A stretch of 64,000 nt of DNA from Novosphingobium sp. CF614 (GCF_900113255.1 NZ_FOOR01000001.1:372001-436000), one strand, 5' to 3'; counted from the stretch's first letter, positions 1 to 8,284 are shown. Numbers and translations are program-made. Notes: generated from the letters alone by a model not told the origin.

Positions 1-138
1 ATCGGCCAGGAGATGCAGGGCGCGATAGATGCTGGATTTTCCAGTGCCATTGGCACCCGTGATTATCGTCAGCGCGCCAAGCGGCAGCCTGATATCCCGC
101 AGCGAGCGATATCCGGATATGGCCAGTTGCGAAATCAA
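1..138 (-). CDS. AAA-type ATPase, N-terminal fragment (runs off the window)
   Basis: Only the first 46 codons lie in the window; the frame stays open to base 1. The start is a TTG at 138, preceded by a GGAGGA ribosome-binding site about 8 bases upstream. The nearest upstream ATG is in another frame and stops at once. The peptide reads like the first strand of a RecF/SMC-like or COG4637-type predicted ATPase. A Walker A motif, GANGTGKS, sits at residues 28-35, directly after a hydrophobic strand (LTIIT). The role cannot be named from this fragment. These ATPases often act in repair or in toxin/defence systems, but no partner gene is visible. Confidence 0.75.
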   Translation of the reverse strand, partial: MISQLAISGYRSLRDIRLPLGALTIITGANGTGKSSIYRALHLLAD

Positions 139-677
139 GGACGAACTCCTCCGTTCAGATTCATGGATGTGTGCTTGCCTTTTCCTCGTACCAAGTCTCT
201 TGAAGGGAGACTCGTTTTTCCCTTTCGTCGCCGCGAGGCGGCAAAGGAAAAGGAAACGACGTTTCGATCGATGAGGTCTGGTATCGGCTTCGCGCCTGAA
301 CGGGCAGGTGTCCGCTTGTTCCAGGGCAGCGCGCGCATAGTTCGCGTTTTCATCGCCCCCGGCGAAAAACGGTACAGGCGCCGATATCGTGGATCATGCT
401 GCCGGCAATCATGATGATGATGGTGTGGGCGGTGCGCTGAAATCACGCCGCCAGGCGGACGAATCCCACGACAATGTCGCGCCCGGATGGCCCGTGGCGC
501 CACGCCTCATCGGTGGCATCTTGTCGCCGCCCATATGCTTCAACTCCGGTCCGGATACCTGGCCAGCATGCCGTACAAACCGGCCCGGGAACACCCGCGA
601 TCATGGATCATGACGGCTGCGGGCCGGCCCAGCGTTTATATTGGCCCCGTTTATATTGGTCCCGTGGAGCGGCACGG
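139..677. other. Intergenic region without a supported gene
   Basis: Open frames exist on both strands, but none has a recognisable protein pattern or a convincing ribosome-binding site. One minus-strand frame has a run of five histidines, which comes from an ATG/ATC-rich stretch near 408-425 and is not a domain. The only structure I can support here is the palindromic repeat at 188-286. Confidence 0.5.
188..286. repeat. Dispersed palindromic intergenic repeat, copy A
   Basis: This is an imperfect inverted repeat of about 100 bp. Its left arm begins TACCAAGTCTC and contains CCCTTTCGTCG; its right arm, read in reverse, begins TACCAGACCTC. The same arm pattern (CCAA..CTC, GACTC/AACTC, a pyrimidine run, TTCGTCG, TGCGAGGCGG-like core) recurs at 7071-7187 and 32735-32906. 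It resembles the small non-autonomous REP/MITE-like palindromes common in alphaproteobacterial intergenic DNA. No coding capacity is apparent. Confidence 0.6.
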
Positions 678-950
678 TCAGCGACGCTCCATCGATTCCA
701 CGGCTTCCTTGGACTCCTGCAAGCCCATGCCGGTCGCCTCGCGCAGAAGTTTGATGGCGTCGATCTTGTGGCCGGAAGCGATCGCCGTTTCGATCTCCGC
801 CCGTATGGAGGGGCCGAGCTGGTCGAAGGCGCGCGTCGGCCCGGCGAGGGGGCGCGGGCCGGACAAGTCGCGTCCGCCATAGCTGCGGCCGGCCACCCAG
901 CCCAGCGCGAAGACCATCAGGGCGCCCAGCACGATCACCGCCCAGCTCAT
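678..950 (-). CDS. Small membrane protein with ribosomal protein L7/L12 C-terminal-like domain
   Basis: The product is 90 residues long. It has an N-terminal transmembrane helix (about residues 3-20, WAVIVLGALMVFALGWVAG) and then an acidic linker. The C-terminal segment, about residues 55-88, matches the helix-turn-helix pattern of the L7/L12 C-terminal domain: K.DAIKLLRE, TGMGL and ESKEAVE. True L12 lacks a membrane anchor and has an N-terminal dimerisation domain, so this is not the ribosomal stalk protein. Proteins of this architecture are annotated only as L7/L12-like. Its start codon overlaps the stop of the micro-ORF at 947-1057, which implies translational coupling. Confidence 0.8.
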   Translation of the reverse strand: MSWAVIVLGALMVFALGWVAGRSYGGRDLSGPRPLAGPTRAFDQLGPSIRAEIETAIASGHKIDAIKLLREATGMGLQESKEAVESMERR

Positions 951-1057
951 CGGCGCAGTTCCCGCGCCCTGACGCCCCGCATCTGCGCGAAGCCACCCTT
1001 GGGCAGGTCAAGCGCGAGCTGGAAGCGGAAAGGCCGCGCGCTGGATTCAGAAGACAT
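947..1057 (-). CDS. Putative 36-residue protein coupled to the L7/L12-like gene
   Basis: The reading frame starts at an ATG at 1057 with GGGGAG 7 bases upstream. It ends in an ATGA overlap with the start of the L7/L12-like gene. The product is basic and has no cysteine. Its middle, FQLALDLPKGGFAQMR, is well-formed and unlike the arginine-rich nonsense of most spurious frames here. I do not recognise a family. The good ribosome-binding site and the four-base overlap are the arguments for a real gene; size is the argument against. Confidence 0.45.
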   Translation of the reverse strand: MSSESSARPFRFQLALDLPKGGFAQMRGVRARELRR

Positions 1058-1693
1058 TCCGATTCTCCCCAGGTTCGCACATGCAGCATAGCATGGAACG
1101 GAGAAAAGCCCCCATGAACCTATGTTCACGCCCGCGTCTTTTCATTTCGCACCCCCCTGAACGGATACTGCGAACGGACTTGCCGCGCACGGTGCGCCCC
1201 GAACCGCCGTCCCCTGGGGGGGGAGAGGGGACGGCGGCCGGCGCAGCATTGCGGCTGCGCCTGGGGGCGGGGCGATGGTCGGGGCGGGCGGGAAAATTGC
1301 CGGCGGCGCCATTCGCAAATTCATGTCGCGTTCGGAAAGTTCGATCAGCCGCCCGCCATCGGCGAGCATTCCGTCCACCATTCGCAAATCCTCCGGACAG
1401 TCAATCAAACTACCGGCATTTTGAACTTGGACAAGTTAAAATAGGTTAGCCCGTTTCCAGGCGAAATCGATTGACTCGATACTTCTGTGGATAAAGCACA
1501 AGTGCATGAATGACTACATAATTCTGGGCTCACCACAACTTCGCGAGGATGATTAGTCATGTTAGCTACAATACCAGATAACACCGATCGCGTTATGTGG
1601 TTCCAGCACCCGGGCATGATCGAACAGATCCGCCCCCAATGGCGCGGATCAGACGTGGTTCATGCAAGATCGGCCGAATTAAGATCCGCGGTA
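1058..1693. other. Long intergenic region, partly AT-rich
   Basis: There is no strongly supported gene. The first half is GC-rich with a G-run near 1208-1220. The part from about 1400 to 1600 is clearly richer in A+T than its surroundings. That composition would suit a promoter or a remnant of foreign DNA. A weak minus-strand candidate gene is listed at 1142-1381. Confidence 0.4.
1142..1381 (-). CDS. Doubtful small hypothetical protein
   Basis: An ATG at 1381 follows a GGAGG about 9 bases upstream and opens a 79-codon frame. The first 25 residues look protein-like (LADGGRLIELSERDMNLRM). The remainder is proline- and alanine-rich low complexity and may be only the translation of GC-rich DNA. 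No family was recognised. It is listed because the ribosome-binding site is good. Confidence 0.25.
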   Translation of the reverse strand: MVDGMLADGGRLIELSERDMNLRMAPPAIFPPAPTIAPPPGAAAMLRRPPSPLPPQGTAVRGAPCAASPFAVSVQGGAK

Positions 1694-2071
1694 TCAGATC
1701 GTCCAGGACCCCGGATTGGGCATCGGCAAGTGCTTTTGGGCATTGAGCAGGCTCAGCACGCTGCGCACGATCACCAGGATCGCCACGGCGGCGATCAGCA
1801 GGAACCCGATCAGCACGATCATCAGCAGCATTCCCGCGACGGTGCCGGCAATGGCGATCCAGAAGCTGTTGATGTGATACTGGTAATGCGAGACTTCCCA
1901 GTCCGCCCTGGGATCGCCGCGCCAGACGAAGGCGAGCACGACGCCGATGATGCCGGTCAGCCCGCCCGTTACATAGGAGGCGAGGTAGAGCAGACTGATA
2001 ATCGTCGGATTGTTGAATTCAAACCCCGCTATCGGGGCCGGGCTCGTGGGCTTGCGGTCGGGATCGTCCAT
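1694..2071 (-). CDS. DUF4870-type small integral membrane protein
   Basis: The product is 125 residues long with three hydrophobic helices, at about residues 25-50, 69-96 and 95-110. The pattern is NPTIISLLYLASYVTGGLTGI, then an amphipathic loop with HYQYHINSFW, then a long hydrophobic stretch. The H.QYHINSFW-like signature before the second helix is characteristic of the DUF4870/Tim44-like small membrane family, whose function is unknown. I chose the ATG at 2071 because AGGGAGGC lies 7 bases upstream; an in-frame ATG at 2122 would add 17 residues but has no such site. It is encoded upstream of, and on the same strand as, the nucleoside carrier but is separated from its own upstream region by a long gap. 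Confidence 0.8.
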   Translation of the reverse strand: MDDPDRKPTSPAPIAGFEFNNPTIISLLYLASYVTGGLTGIIGVVLAFVWRGDPRADWEVSHYQYHINSFWIAIAGTVAGMLLMIVLIGFLLIAAVAILVIVRSVLSLLNAQKHLPMPNPGSWTI

Positions 2072-2165
2072 GACATGCCTCCCTGCCGGCGATGATTCCG
2101 GCCGGGGCGATGTTGCCTCCATTGCGCCGTCGGCGCAACCGGTTCCTCCTGCCCCCGGGCTCGGC

Positions 2166-3491
2166 TCAGCCCAGCCCCAGGAACAGCCCCGCCAGCGCCG
2201 CGCTCATCAGGTTGGACAGGCTGCCCGCCGCCAGCGCGCGAATGCCCAGCCGCGCGATCACCGGGCGCTGGTTGGGGGCCAGGCCGCCGGTGACAGCCAT
2301 CTGGATCGCGATCGAGGAGAAATTGGCGAACCCGCAGAGCGCGAAAGTCACGACCGCCACGGTGCGGGGCGACAGCGCCGTATCCTTGCCCAGTTCGATG
2401 AACGAAACGAATTCGTTGAGCACGATCTTGGTGCCGAACAGGCCGCCCGCATGCATCGCCTCGGTCCAGTCGGGCGTGGCCAGGAGATAGAAGATCGGCG
2501 CGAAGAGATAGCCGAGCAGCGACTGGAAAGTCACGTCGTGGAAGCCGAACAACCCCGCGGCCCAGCCGACGACGCCGTTGGCCAGCGCGATCAGCGCGAC
2601 GAAGGCGAGCACCATCGCGCCCACCGCCACCGCCAGCTTGACGCCGGTCTGCGCCCCCTGCGAGGCGGCCATGATGATGTTGGCGGGCTTCTCCTCATCG
2701 TGCTCGACGGCTTCGGGCTCGTCGACGTGGACGCCGGGCAGGTGGGTCACGTCGTCGCGGTTGAGCGCGGCGGCGGCCATGCCGGCGGGCGGAACCGTGC
2801 CTTCATGCACGCCGGTTTCGTCCGGATGCGGCCCGCGCGGATCGGGCATAATCATCTTGGCCATGAATATTCCCCCCGGCGCCGACATGAAGGCGGCGGC
2901 GACGAGATAGTCGATGCGAATACCCATGCTGGCATAGGCGGCCAGGATCGTGCCGGCGACCCCGGCCAGGCCCACCGTCATCACGCAGAACAGCTGCGAC
3001 GGGTTCAGGCTCGCCAGGTAGGGGCGGATCACCAGCGGGCTTTCGCTCTGCCCGACGAAGATGTTCGAGGCCGCGCACAGGCTTTCCACCTTGCTGATCC
3101 CGGTCACCTTCTCCAGCGCACCGCCCAGCCAGCGGATCACCAGCGGCATGATCTTCAGATAGTAGAGGATCGAGATCAGCGAGGCGAAGAAAATGATGAC
3201 CGGCAGCGCGGCGATCGCGAAGCTGTTGCCGCCGATCGCCGGCGTCGCGATCGGGCCGAACAGGAAATCGATGCCGGCATGGGCATAGCCGAGCAGGTTC
3301 TCCACCCCGGAGGCGGCGCCCCGCAGCACGTGATTGCCGAACGGCACGTACAGCACGAAGGCGGCAAGGCTCATTTGCAACGCGAAGGCCGCGCCCACCA
3401 CGCGCGGACGGATCGCCTTGCGATCGGTTGAAAGCAGGAAGGCTGCCGCCATGATGAGAACGATGCCGATCAGGCTATAGGCGACATGCAT
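2166..3491 (-). CDS. nupC: NupC-type concentrative nucleoside transporter
   Basis: The 441-residue protein has the length and hydrophobic profile of the CNT family (Na+ or H+/nucleoside symporters of the inner membrane). The nucleoside-binding signature GQSESPLVIRPYL is at about residues 148-160. It is preceded by AASNIFVG and followed by MTVGLAGVAGTILAAYASMG. The C-terminal core contains LNEFVSFIELG and CGFANFSSIAIQ, also diagnostic. The insertion between the two halves, around residues 220-262, is charged and contains a predicted cytoplasmic loop. No strong ribosome-binding site precedes the ATG at 3491, so the start is tentative. Confidence 0.92.
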   Translation of the reverse strand: MHVAYSLIGIVLIMAAAFLLSTDRKAIRPRVVGAAFALQMSLAAFVLYVPFGNHVLRGAASGVENLLGYAHAGIDFLFGPIATPAIGGNSFAIAALPVIIFFASLISILYYLKIMPLVIRWLGGALEKVTGISKVESLCAASNIFVGQSESPLVIRPYLASLNPSQLFCVMTVGLAGVAGTILAAYASMGIRIDYLVAAAFMSAPGGIFMAKMIMPDPRGPHPDETGVHEGTVPPAGMAAAALNRDDVTHLPGVHVDEPEAVEHDEEKPANIIMAASQGAQTGVKLAVAVGAMVLAFVALIALANGVVGWAAGLFGFHDVTFQSLLGYLFAPIFYLLATPDWTEAMHAGGLFGTKIVLNEFVSFIELGKDTALSPRTVAVVTFALCGFANFSSIAIQMAVTGGLAPNQRPVIARLGIRALAAGSLSNLMSAALAGLFLGLG

Positions 3492-3587
3492 CTAGGCGCG
3501 CTGCTCCGTGAACTGGGTCGAGAATCCGCGAAACCTAATGAGCCGCGCGCGAGACGGCTAGTGCAATCGTTCCGTGCCGGTTAGAGC

Positions 3588-4274
3588 ATGGCCATGGAAC
3601 AGCCCGCCTCCACCTTCGCACCCAAGTCGTCCGGCACCATTTCGCGCTCGCTCTTCGTCTTCGCGCTGCTGTACGGCGGGCTGGTGGTGCTGGCGGGAGT
3701 GCTGGGGACCAAGCTCGCATCGCTGGGGCGCTGGCCGCTGCTGGGTGATCTCGCGGTGGAATCGGGTATCTTCGCCTTCCTGCTGCTGGTCGTGCTGTCG
3801 AGCACGATCGCCGAACTGCACGGGAAGGACACCGCCAACCGGCTGGTGCGCTTCGGCTTCATTCCGCTCATCGTCTCGATGCTGCTGCTCACTTTCGTCA
3901 TCCGCGCGGTGCCGCCCGCGCCGTTCTGGACCGATCAGGAGGCCTTCGCCCGCCTGCTGGGCCAGGGCGCCCGCATGCAGTTCGCGGGGCTGGTTTCCTA
4001 CGGCGTGTCGCAGACGCTGAACGTCTACCTGTTTTCCAGGCTGTCCGCCGGAAAAGGCCGCCTGCTGCTGGTGCGCGCCTGGATCGCCAGCCTGCTTTCC
4101 CAGATCGTCGACACCGTGCTGTTCATCACGATTTCGTTCGCCGGACAGGACCTGCCGATCCTTTCGATCATGGAAGGCCAGATCATTTCCAAGCTGGTGC
4201 TCTCGACGATCATGGTGCCGCCGTTCATCTGGTTCTTCGTGAAACTCGGCCGGCGGCTGGACGCCCCTTCCTAA
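3588..4274 (+). CDS. yhhQ: YhhQ/VUT-family queuosine precursor transporter
   Basis: The 228-residue protein has six or seven hydrophobic segments. It matches the YhhQ (DUF165) family, which imports preQ0/preQ1 for queuosine tRNA modification. Diagnostic stretches are IAELHGKDTANRLVRFGF near residue 75, the QMxFAGLVSYGVSQTLNVYLF-like segment around residue 130, and LLSQIVDTVLFITISFAG near residue 170. An ATG six bases downstream of the chosen start is equally possible; neither has a strong ribosome-binding site. The gene is convergent with the dienelactone hydrolase gene and their stop codons overlap. I looked for a preQ1 riboswitch in the 96-base leader and saw no convincing one. Confidence 0.9.
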   Translation: MAMEQPASTFAPKSSGTISRSLFVFALLYGGLVVLAGVLGTKLASLGRWPLLGDLAVESGIFAFLLLVVLSSTIAELHGKDTANRLVRFGFIPLIVSMLLLTFVIRAVPPAPFWTDQEAFARLLGQGARMQFAGLVSYGVSQTLNVYLFSRLSAGKGRLLLVRAWIASLLSQIVDTVLFITISFAGQDLPILSIMEGQIISKLVLSTIMVPPFIWFFVKLGRRLDAPS

Positions 4275-5158
4275 AGCCCCGCGAACAGCGCCCGCATGCG
4301 CTGCCAGGCCTTGTCCGCCGCGCCGGGATCGTAGGCGGGGGAATCGGGCACGCACCAGCCGTGGTCGGCGGGATAGACCTCGATCTCGGCAGGGCGCCGG
4401 GCGGCGTCGGCGGCCTTGCGCAGTTCGGTCTTCTGCTCGGGCTGGCGGGCATCGTCGTTGCGGGCGATGGCGAAGAGGAAACTCGCCCGGGTCTTGCCGA
4501 GCAGGCGGTGCGGGCTGTCGGGCGCGTCGGTGACCATGCCGGCGCCGTGCAGCGAGACGGCCGCGCCCACCCGCGCGGGGACCGCCGCCGCGGTGCGCAC
4601 CGTGAACGGCCCGCCCATGCAGTATCCGCTGCTGCCGATCCGGCGCCCCTTGTCCACCTCATCCCGCTCGTCCAGGAACGTGACGAAAGCCTTGGCATCG
4701 CGGGTGATCGCATCGGGCGTGAGCATCTCGCGCATCGGCGCGATCTTCGCCTGTCCCTCTGGCGTGCGATATTCCGAGAAGCTCTCCATGATCGGCGCCG
4801 GGGCCGATCGATAGTACTGGTTGACCACCAGGACCGCATGGCCTTCGGCGGCGAGCGAGCGGGCGATGACCTTGAACGCCTCGCGCAAGCCGGCGATGTC
4901 CGGCCATACGATCAGGCCGGGATGCGCGCCCTTGGCGGGGTGGACGAAGAAAGCGTCGCACACGCCGTCCGCCATCGTGATCGAGACCATCCGCTCGCTC
5001 ACCGCGCTGCCGCCGTCCGCCTTGACCACGCCGGAACAGCCGACCAGCGCGGCACCCGCGCCCAGCACGGCGAACCGGCGGCGGTCGAAAGTCGCCGAGG
5101 AAAGACCGGCCCGCGCGGGAACGGCCCCTTCCGCATCGGCGGTGAATTCGTCACACAT
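4271..5158 (-). CDS. Dienelactone-hydrolase-family protein with Tat/lipoprotein-like N-terminus
   Basis: This is a 295-residue alpha/beta hydrolase of the dienelactone hydrolase family. The nucleophile elbow is GYCMGG (about residue 168), with cysteine in the serine position as usual for this family. The terminal histidine is in DHGWC. The first 40 residues hold a twin-arginine-like stretch, DRRRFAVLGAGAALVGC, ending in a lipobox-like cysteine. The enzyme is therefore probably exported and lipid-anchored, which is unusual for a family that is mostly cytoplasmic. The ATG at 5158 is chosen for its GGAGA site; an upstream ATG at 5239 lacks one. The natural substrate is unknown. Confidence 0.85.
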   Translation of the reverse strand: MCDEFTADAEGAVPARAGLSSATFDRRRFAVLGAGAALVGCSGVVKADGGSAVSERMVSITMADGVCDAFFVHPAKGAHPGLIVWPDIAGLREAFKVIARSLAAEGHAVLVVNQYYRSAPAPIMESFSEYRTPEGQAKIAPMREMLTPDAITRDAKAFVTFLDERDEVDKGRRIGSSGYCMGGPFTVRTAAAVPARVGAAVSLHGAGMVTDAPDSPHRLLGKTRASFLFAIARNDDARQPEQKTELRKAADAARRPAEIEVYPADHGWCVPDSPAYDPGAADKAWQRMRALFAGL

Positions 5159-5253
5159 ATGCCCGTCTCCGAATCTCGACACGCCCTGGCCAAACCACCA
5201 TAGGGAAGCGAGCCTATGGTTCACAGCCCATGTCCGCAAGATGAGCCGTACCG

Positions 5254-5709
5254 ATGAACGATCCCGACGATATCGCCTGCTGGCAGCGCCTCGGCCCGCA
5301 GCTTACCACCTCGGGCCGGCTGGAACCGGCGGACCCGGCGCGGCTGGCAAAGCTCGGCGTGAGCCGGGTCATCAACCTCGCGCTCACGGATTCGCCGGGA
5401 GCGCTGGCGAACGAGCCGGAACTGATGGCGGCGGCCGGGCTTGCCTATGTCCACATCCCGGTGCCTTTCGACGCACCGGACCAAAGCCACTTCGCCGCCT
5501 TTACGCGGGCCATGGATGACGCCGGAAACGAGACGGTCCACGTTCACTGCATCATGAACTGGCGGGTCTCGGCCTTCCTCTGCCGCTGGCACCGCTCACG
5601 CGGCATGACCGATGTAGAGGCGCGCGCGCTGATGCGGCGCCAGTGGGACCCAGCAGCCAGCACGCACAAGGACGCGGCGGCCTGGGTGCGCTTTCTCGAC
5701 GCCGGCTGA
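5254..5709 (+). CDS. Protein-tyrosine-phosphatase-like (DUF442/Blh-type) protein
   Basis: The 151-residue protein has the small PTP-like fold seen in the bacterial DUF442 group: TSGRLEPADPARLAKLG near the N-terminus, VINLAL, and YVHIPV before the active loop. The loop itself reads VHCIMNWRVSAF. This places cysteine and arginine four residues apart rather than the five of the canonical CX5R phosphatase loop. Relatives annotated as PTP-family proteins show the same short loop as far as I recall, so this may be a family trait. Catalysis is uncertain. The gene diverges from the hydrolase gene at 4271-5158. Confidence 0.75.
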   Translation: MNDPDDIACWQRLGPQLTTSGRLEPADPARLAKLGVSRVINLALTDSPGALANEPELMAAAGLAYVHIPVPFDAPDQSHFAAFTRAMDDAGNETVHVHCIMNWRVSAFLCRWHRSRGMTDVEARALMRRQWDPAASTHKDAAAWVRFLDAG

Positions 5710-5734
5710 CGCCGGCAGGCCTCCGCGCGGGAAA

Positions 5735-6958
5735 TCAGGCGGGAATGAGGGCCGCGTGCGGCGGAGCAAACTCCACGCGATTGCGGCCCAGCCGCTTGGC
5801 GCAATAGAGCGCGCTGTCGGCATCCTGCACCAGCCCTTCCCAGTTGCCGTCCCGGCCCTCGAACAGGCTCATGCCGATGCTCACCGTGCAGTTCAGGTGG
5901 CCGCCGCCCGGCAGCGGAAATTTCAGGCTTTCAACGGCGCGCCGCAAGCGCTCCGCCAGGTTCACCGCGTCTTCCACGGCAATGCCGGGCAGCAACACCA
6001 TGAACTCCTCCCCCCCGACCCGCGCCACCACCTCGTCCTCGCGCAGGCGCGATGCAAGCTCCGACGCGATGCCCACCAGCACTTTGTCGCCCATCGCATG
6101 GCCGAAGCCGTCGTTCACGGCCTTGAAGTGATCGACGTCGATCATCAGCAGGCAGACCGACCGGCCATCGCGCGATGCGTCCGCCAGCGCGCGCGGCGCC
6201 TGCTCCCAGATGGCGCGCCGATTGGCGACACCGGTCAACGCATCTTCGTGGGCCTGCCTCACCAGTTCGTAGTCGAGCCGCCGCGTGAGCATCCACAGAT
6301 AGCTCGGCGTTACCACGAAGGTCAGCAGGATGCGGGCCGTCAGCGCCATCGGCGTGGTCGGATCCCAATCGATCTCCGCGTATCCGGCGAACTGCCACCA
6401 GGCCACGCGCACGAACAGCATCAGTACCCACAGGAAGTGGAATATCGCCGAAAGCGTCGACGCGGGGCGGAGTTGCGGTCCAGCGTTGTGCAGCAGCTGC
6501 CAGCCAGCCCCGAAGGTCACGATCGCCCGCCCGGTCGCGCCCAGCAGCACGATGTCGCTCATGTTGACGCCTTCGTGCATGAACAGGATGACCTCGACCG
6601 CCATCAACGCGACGCTGGGGACGATCAGCCAAAGCGCGTGCAGCGGCCGCTCGAGGAACCGGACCACCGCGACATAAGCAAGGATCGCGCCCACGTCGAT
6701 CAACAGGTTCGCGCCAAGCACGTCGAAATAGTGCGACAAACCAATGGGATATGACAGCAGCATCGCGAAACCGGCGGCAAAGCACAAGTTGCTCCTCGCC
6801 CACCAGCGTATCCCGGCGGCCCGCCAGTTTTCCGAACGGACGACGTACATGACCAGTGCCGACACCCCGCACAGCAGGGCATTGACCGCGATCAAGGTGT
6901 TGCCATTGAGGACATTCGCAATTGAAAGCACTGTACGATCACCCGACGGCGCTGCCAC
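5735..6958 (-). CDS. Membrane-bound diguanylate cyclase (GGDEF)
   Basis: The 407-residue protein has six or so transmembrane helices in its first 225 residues and a C-terminal GGDEF domain. The domain starts at DALTGVANRRA. The metal-binding segment is LLMIDVDHFKAVNDGFGH, and the active site is RVGGEEF at about residue 315. All active-site residues for cyclic-di-GMP synthesis are present. The inhibitory I-site position reads REDE instead of RxxD, so product feedback may be altered. The start is a GTG without a clear ribosome-binding site; another GTG nine codons downstream is possible. Confidence 0.9.
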   Translation of the reverse strand: MAAPSGDRTVLSIANVLNGNTLIAVNALLCGVSALVMYVVRSENWRAAGIRWWARSNLCFAAGFAMLLSYPIGLSHYFDVLGANLLIDVGAILAYVAVVRFLERPLHALWLIVPSVALMAVEVILFMHEGVNMSDIVLLGATGRAIVTFGAGWQLLHNAGPQLRPASTLSAIFHFLWVLMLFVRVAWWQFAGYAEIDWDPTTPMALTARILLTFVVTPSYLWMLTRRLDYELVRQAHEDALTGVANRRAIWEQAPRALADASRDGRSVCLLMIDVDHFKAVNDGFGHAMGDKVLVGIASELASRLREDEVVARVGGEEFMVLLPGIAVEDAVNLAERLRRAVESLKFPLPGGGHLNCTVSIGMSLFEGRDGNWEGLVQDADSALYCAKRLGRNRVEFAPPHAALIPA

Positions 6959-7070
6959 GACGACCCGATACGATGTATTTCTAACCCAAAGATGTTAAGA
7001 GACTCATCCAGTCTTCCCGTGCCCGCCGCGTAACGCGGCATCAGCGCGAAATAAGCGACAAGTGCTTCGC

Positions 7071-7187
7071 GCCAAACTGCGTGATGGGAACTCTTGTTCC
7101 CCTTTCCTTCGTCAATTGCCGCGCCGCCTTCACCGCCTCGCAACGATCAAGGGGGGAGATGAGTCTCGCGCCAAGGGACTTGGCATC
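7071..7187. repeat. Dispersed palindromic intergenic repeat, copy B
   Basis: This imperfect palindrome has a left arm GCCAAACTGC..GGAACTC..TTCCTTCGTC. The right arm, read in reverse, is GCCAAGTCCC..GAGACTC..CCCCTTGATCG. The core has GCCTCGCAACGA. The arms match copy A (188-286) and copy C (32735-32906). It ends about 15 bases before the stop codon of the diguanylate cyclase gene at 7202. In transcripts it would form a long hairpin at that gene's 3' end. Confidence 0.6.
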
Positions 7188-7201
7188 AAGCCGAACCGTT
7201 G

Positions 7202-8284
7202 TCAGTCCGCCGCGACAATGCGGTTGCGGCCCTGCTCCTTGGCCGCGTAGAGCGCGATATCGGCGGCCTTGAGCGCATCGCGCGTGGAAGGATATGCAAA
7301 GACGTCCGCGACGCCGCCGGAAAAGGTGATGGTCCCGATCGGCTCGTCGGTTCGCCGGTTTACGAAATTGCGCCCGGCAAAGCTTTCACGCACCGCATCC
7401 AGCCGATGCACCGCCTCTTCCTTGCGCAGCCCCCGAAACAGCATGACGAATTCCTCGCCGCCGTGGCGGGCGACATGGCAATTGTCGTCGCTGATCCGGG
7501 ACAGCGCGCCCGCGATCGCCTGAATCACCCGGTCGCCGGTGTCGTGCCCATGGGCATCGTTGATGCGCTTGAAATTGTCGATATCGCAAAAGGCCAGGCT
7601 GAGTACGTCCAGATCCCGCTGCGCCTCCCGGTAATGGCGTTCGAGCAGCCCTTCGAAGGCGCGCCGATTGGGCAGGCCGGTAAGGTGATCGTGATCGGCG
7701 TCCCGCCGCGCCTTGGCCAGGCTGCCGCGCAGCGCCGCAGCCTCGCTCTCGCTGCGGCGCATTTCCTGCTCGAGGTACTGCGTGCGTTCCAGCATCGCCA
7801 TGGCCAGCACGGTCAGGTTGCGGATTTCCTCCCGCTCCGGGTGTTCGCCGGCCTGCTCGACCTGAGCCTGCATCTCACTGTTGTACTGGGCAGCAGTGGC
7901 ACGCGCGTCGCGGCTGGTGGCCGCGAAGCTCTCCAGCGAACGCTCCAGTTTGTCGGCGATACGCTCTACAGAGTCCTCGTTGCCGCGGCATTGCTCGTCA
8001 AGCCAGACCTGCGTCATCGGCAGGCCCGACGCGCGGCGGTCTACGACTTTCCTGGCAAGCGCGACATTGGTGCCGGTACATATGCCCAGCGCCATCGTCA
8101 GGTTGGCCTCGGAAATATCGAGCCCGTGAACGATGATGAAGGTCCCGATGTCGTCGATCAACTGCCGGCGTGCAAGGTCGCGCGCGGAAGACGCCTCGAC
8201 CATGTCGGACGAATTGCCATTTCTCCGGTCGTCCGCCGCGGAATGACCGGACTTCCCGCCGGTAAAAAATCGAATCAAGCTCAA
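7202..8284 (-). CDS. Diguanylate cyclase with alpha-helical N-terminal region
   Basis: The product is about 361 residues long. The first 190 residues are hydrophilic and largely helical, with predicted coiled coil near LERTQYLEQEMRRSESEA. No known sensor domain is recognised. A GGDEF domain follows: DHLTGLPNRRAF, FCDIDNFKRINDAHGHDTGD, and active site RHGGEEF at about residue 276. No RxxD I-site stands at the usual distance. I place the start at a TTG (8284, giving MSLIRFF) because a G-run ribosome-binding site lies 8 bases upstream. An ATG at 8329 would add 15 residues but has no such site. Confidence 0.88.
   Translation of the reverse strand: MSLIRFFTGGKSGHSAADDRRNGNSSDMVEASSARDLARRQLIDDIGTFIIVHGLDISEANLTMALGICTGTNVALARKVVDRRASGLPMTQVWLDEQCRGNEDSVERIADKLERSLESFAATSRDARATAAQYNSEMQAQVEQAGEHPEREEIRNLTVLAMAMLERTQYLEQEMRRSESEAAALRGSLAKARRDADHDHLTGLPNRRAFEGLLERHYREAQRDLDVLSLAFCDIDNFKRINDAHGHDTGDRVIQAIAGALSRISDDNCHVARHGGEEFVMLFRGLRKEEAVHRLDAVRESFAGRNFVNRRTDEPIGTITFSGGVADVFAYPSTRDALKAADIALYAAKEQGRNRIVAAD

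Noticed and set aside
135..503. Minus-strand frame with a run of histidines, suggestive of a metal-binding protein
   Set aside because: The histidines come from a repeated ATG/ATC triplet stretch. The rest of the frame is low quality and overlaps a palindromic repeat and the start region of the ATPase gene.
2010..3431. Long plus-strand open frame opposite the nucleoside transporter gene
   Set aside because: It is rich in Arg, Gln, His and Ala with no family pattern. It is the antisense image of a clear NupC gene, as expected in high-G+C DNA.
3492..3587. Possible preQ1 riboswitch before the queuosine-precursor transporter
   Set aside because: No convincing preQ1 stem-loop with an A-rich tail was visible in the 96-base leader.
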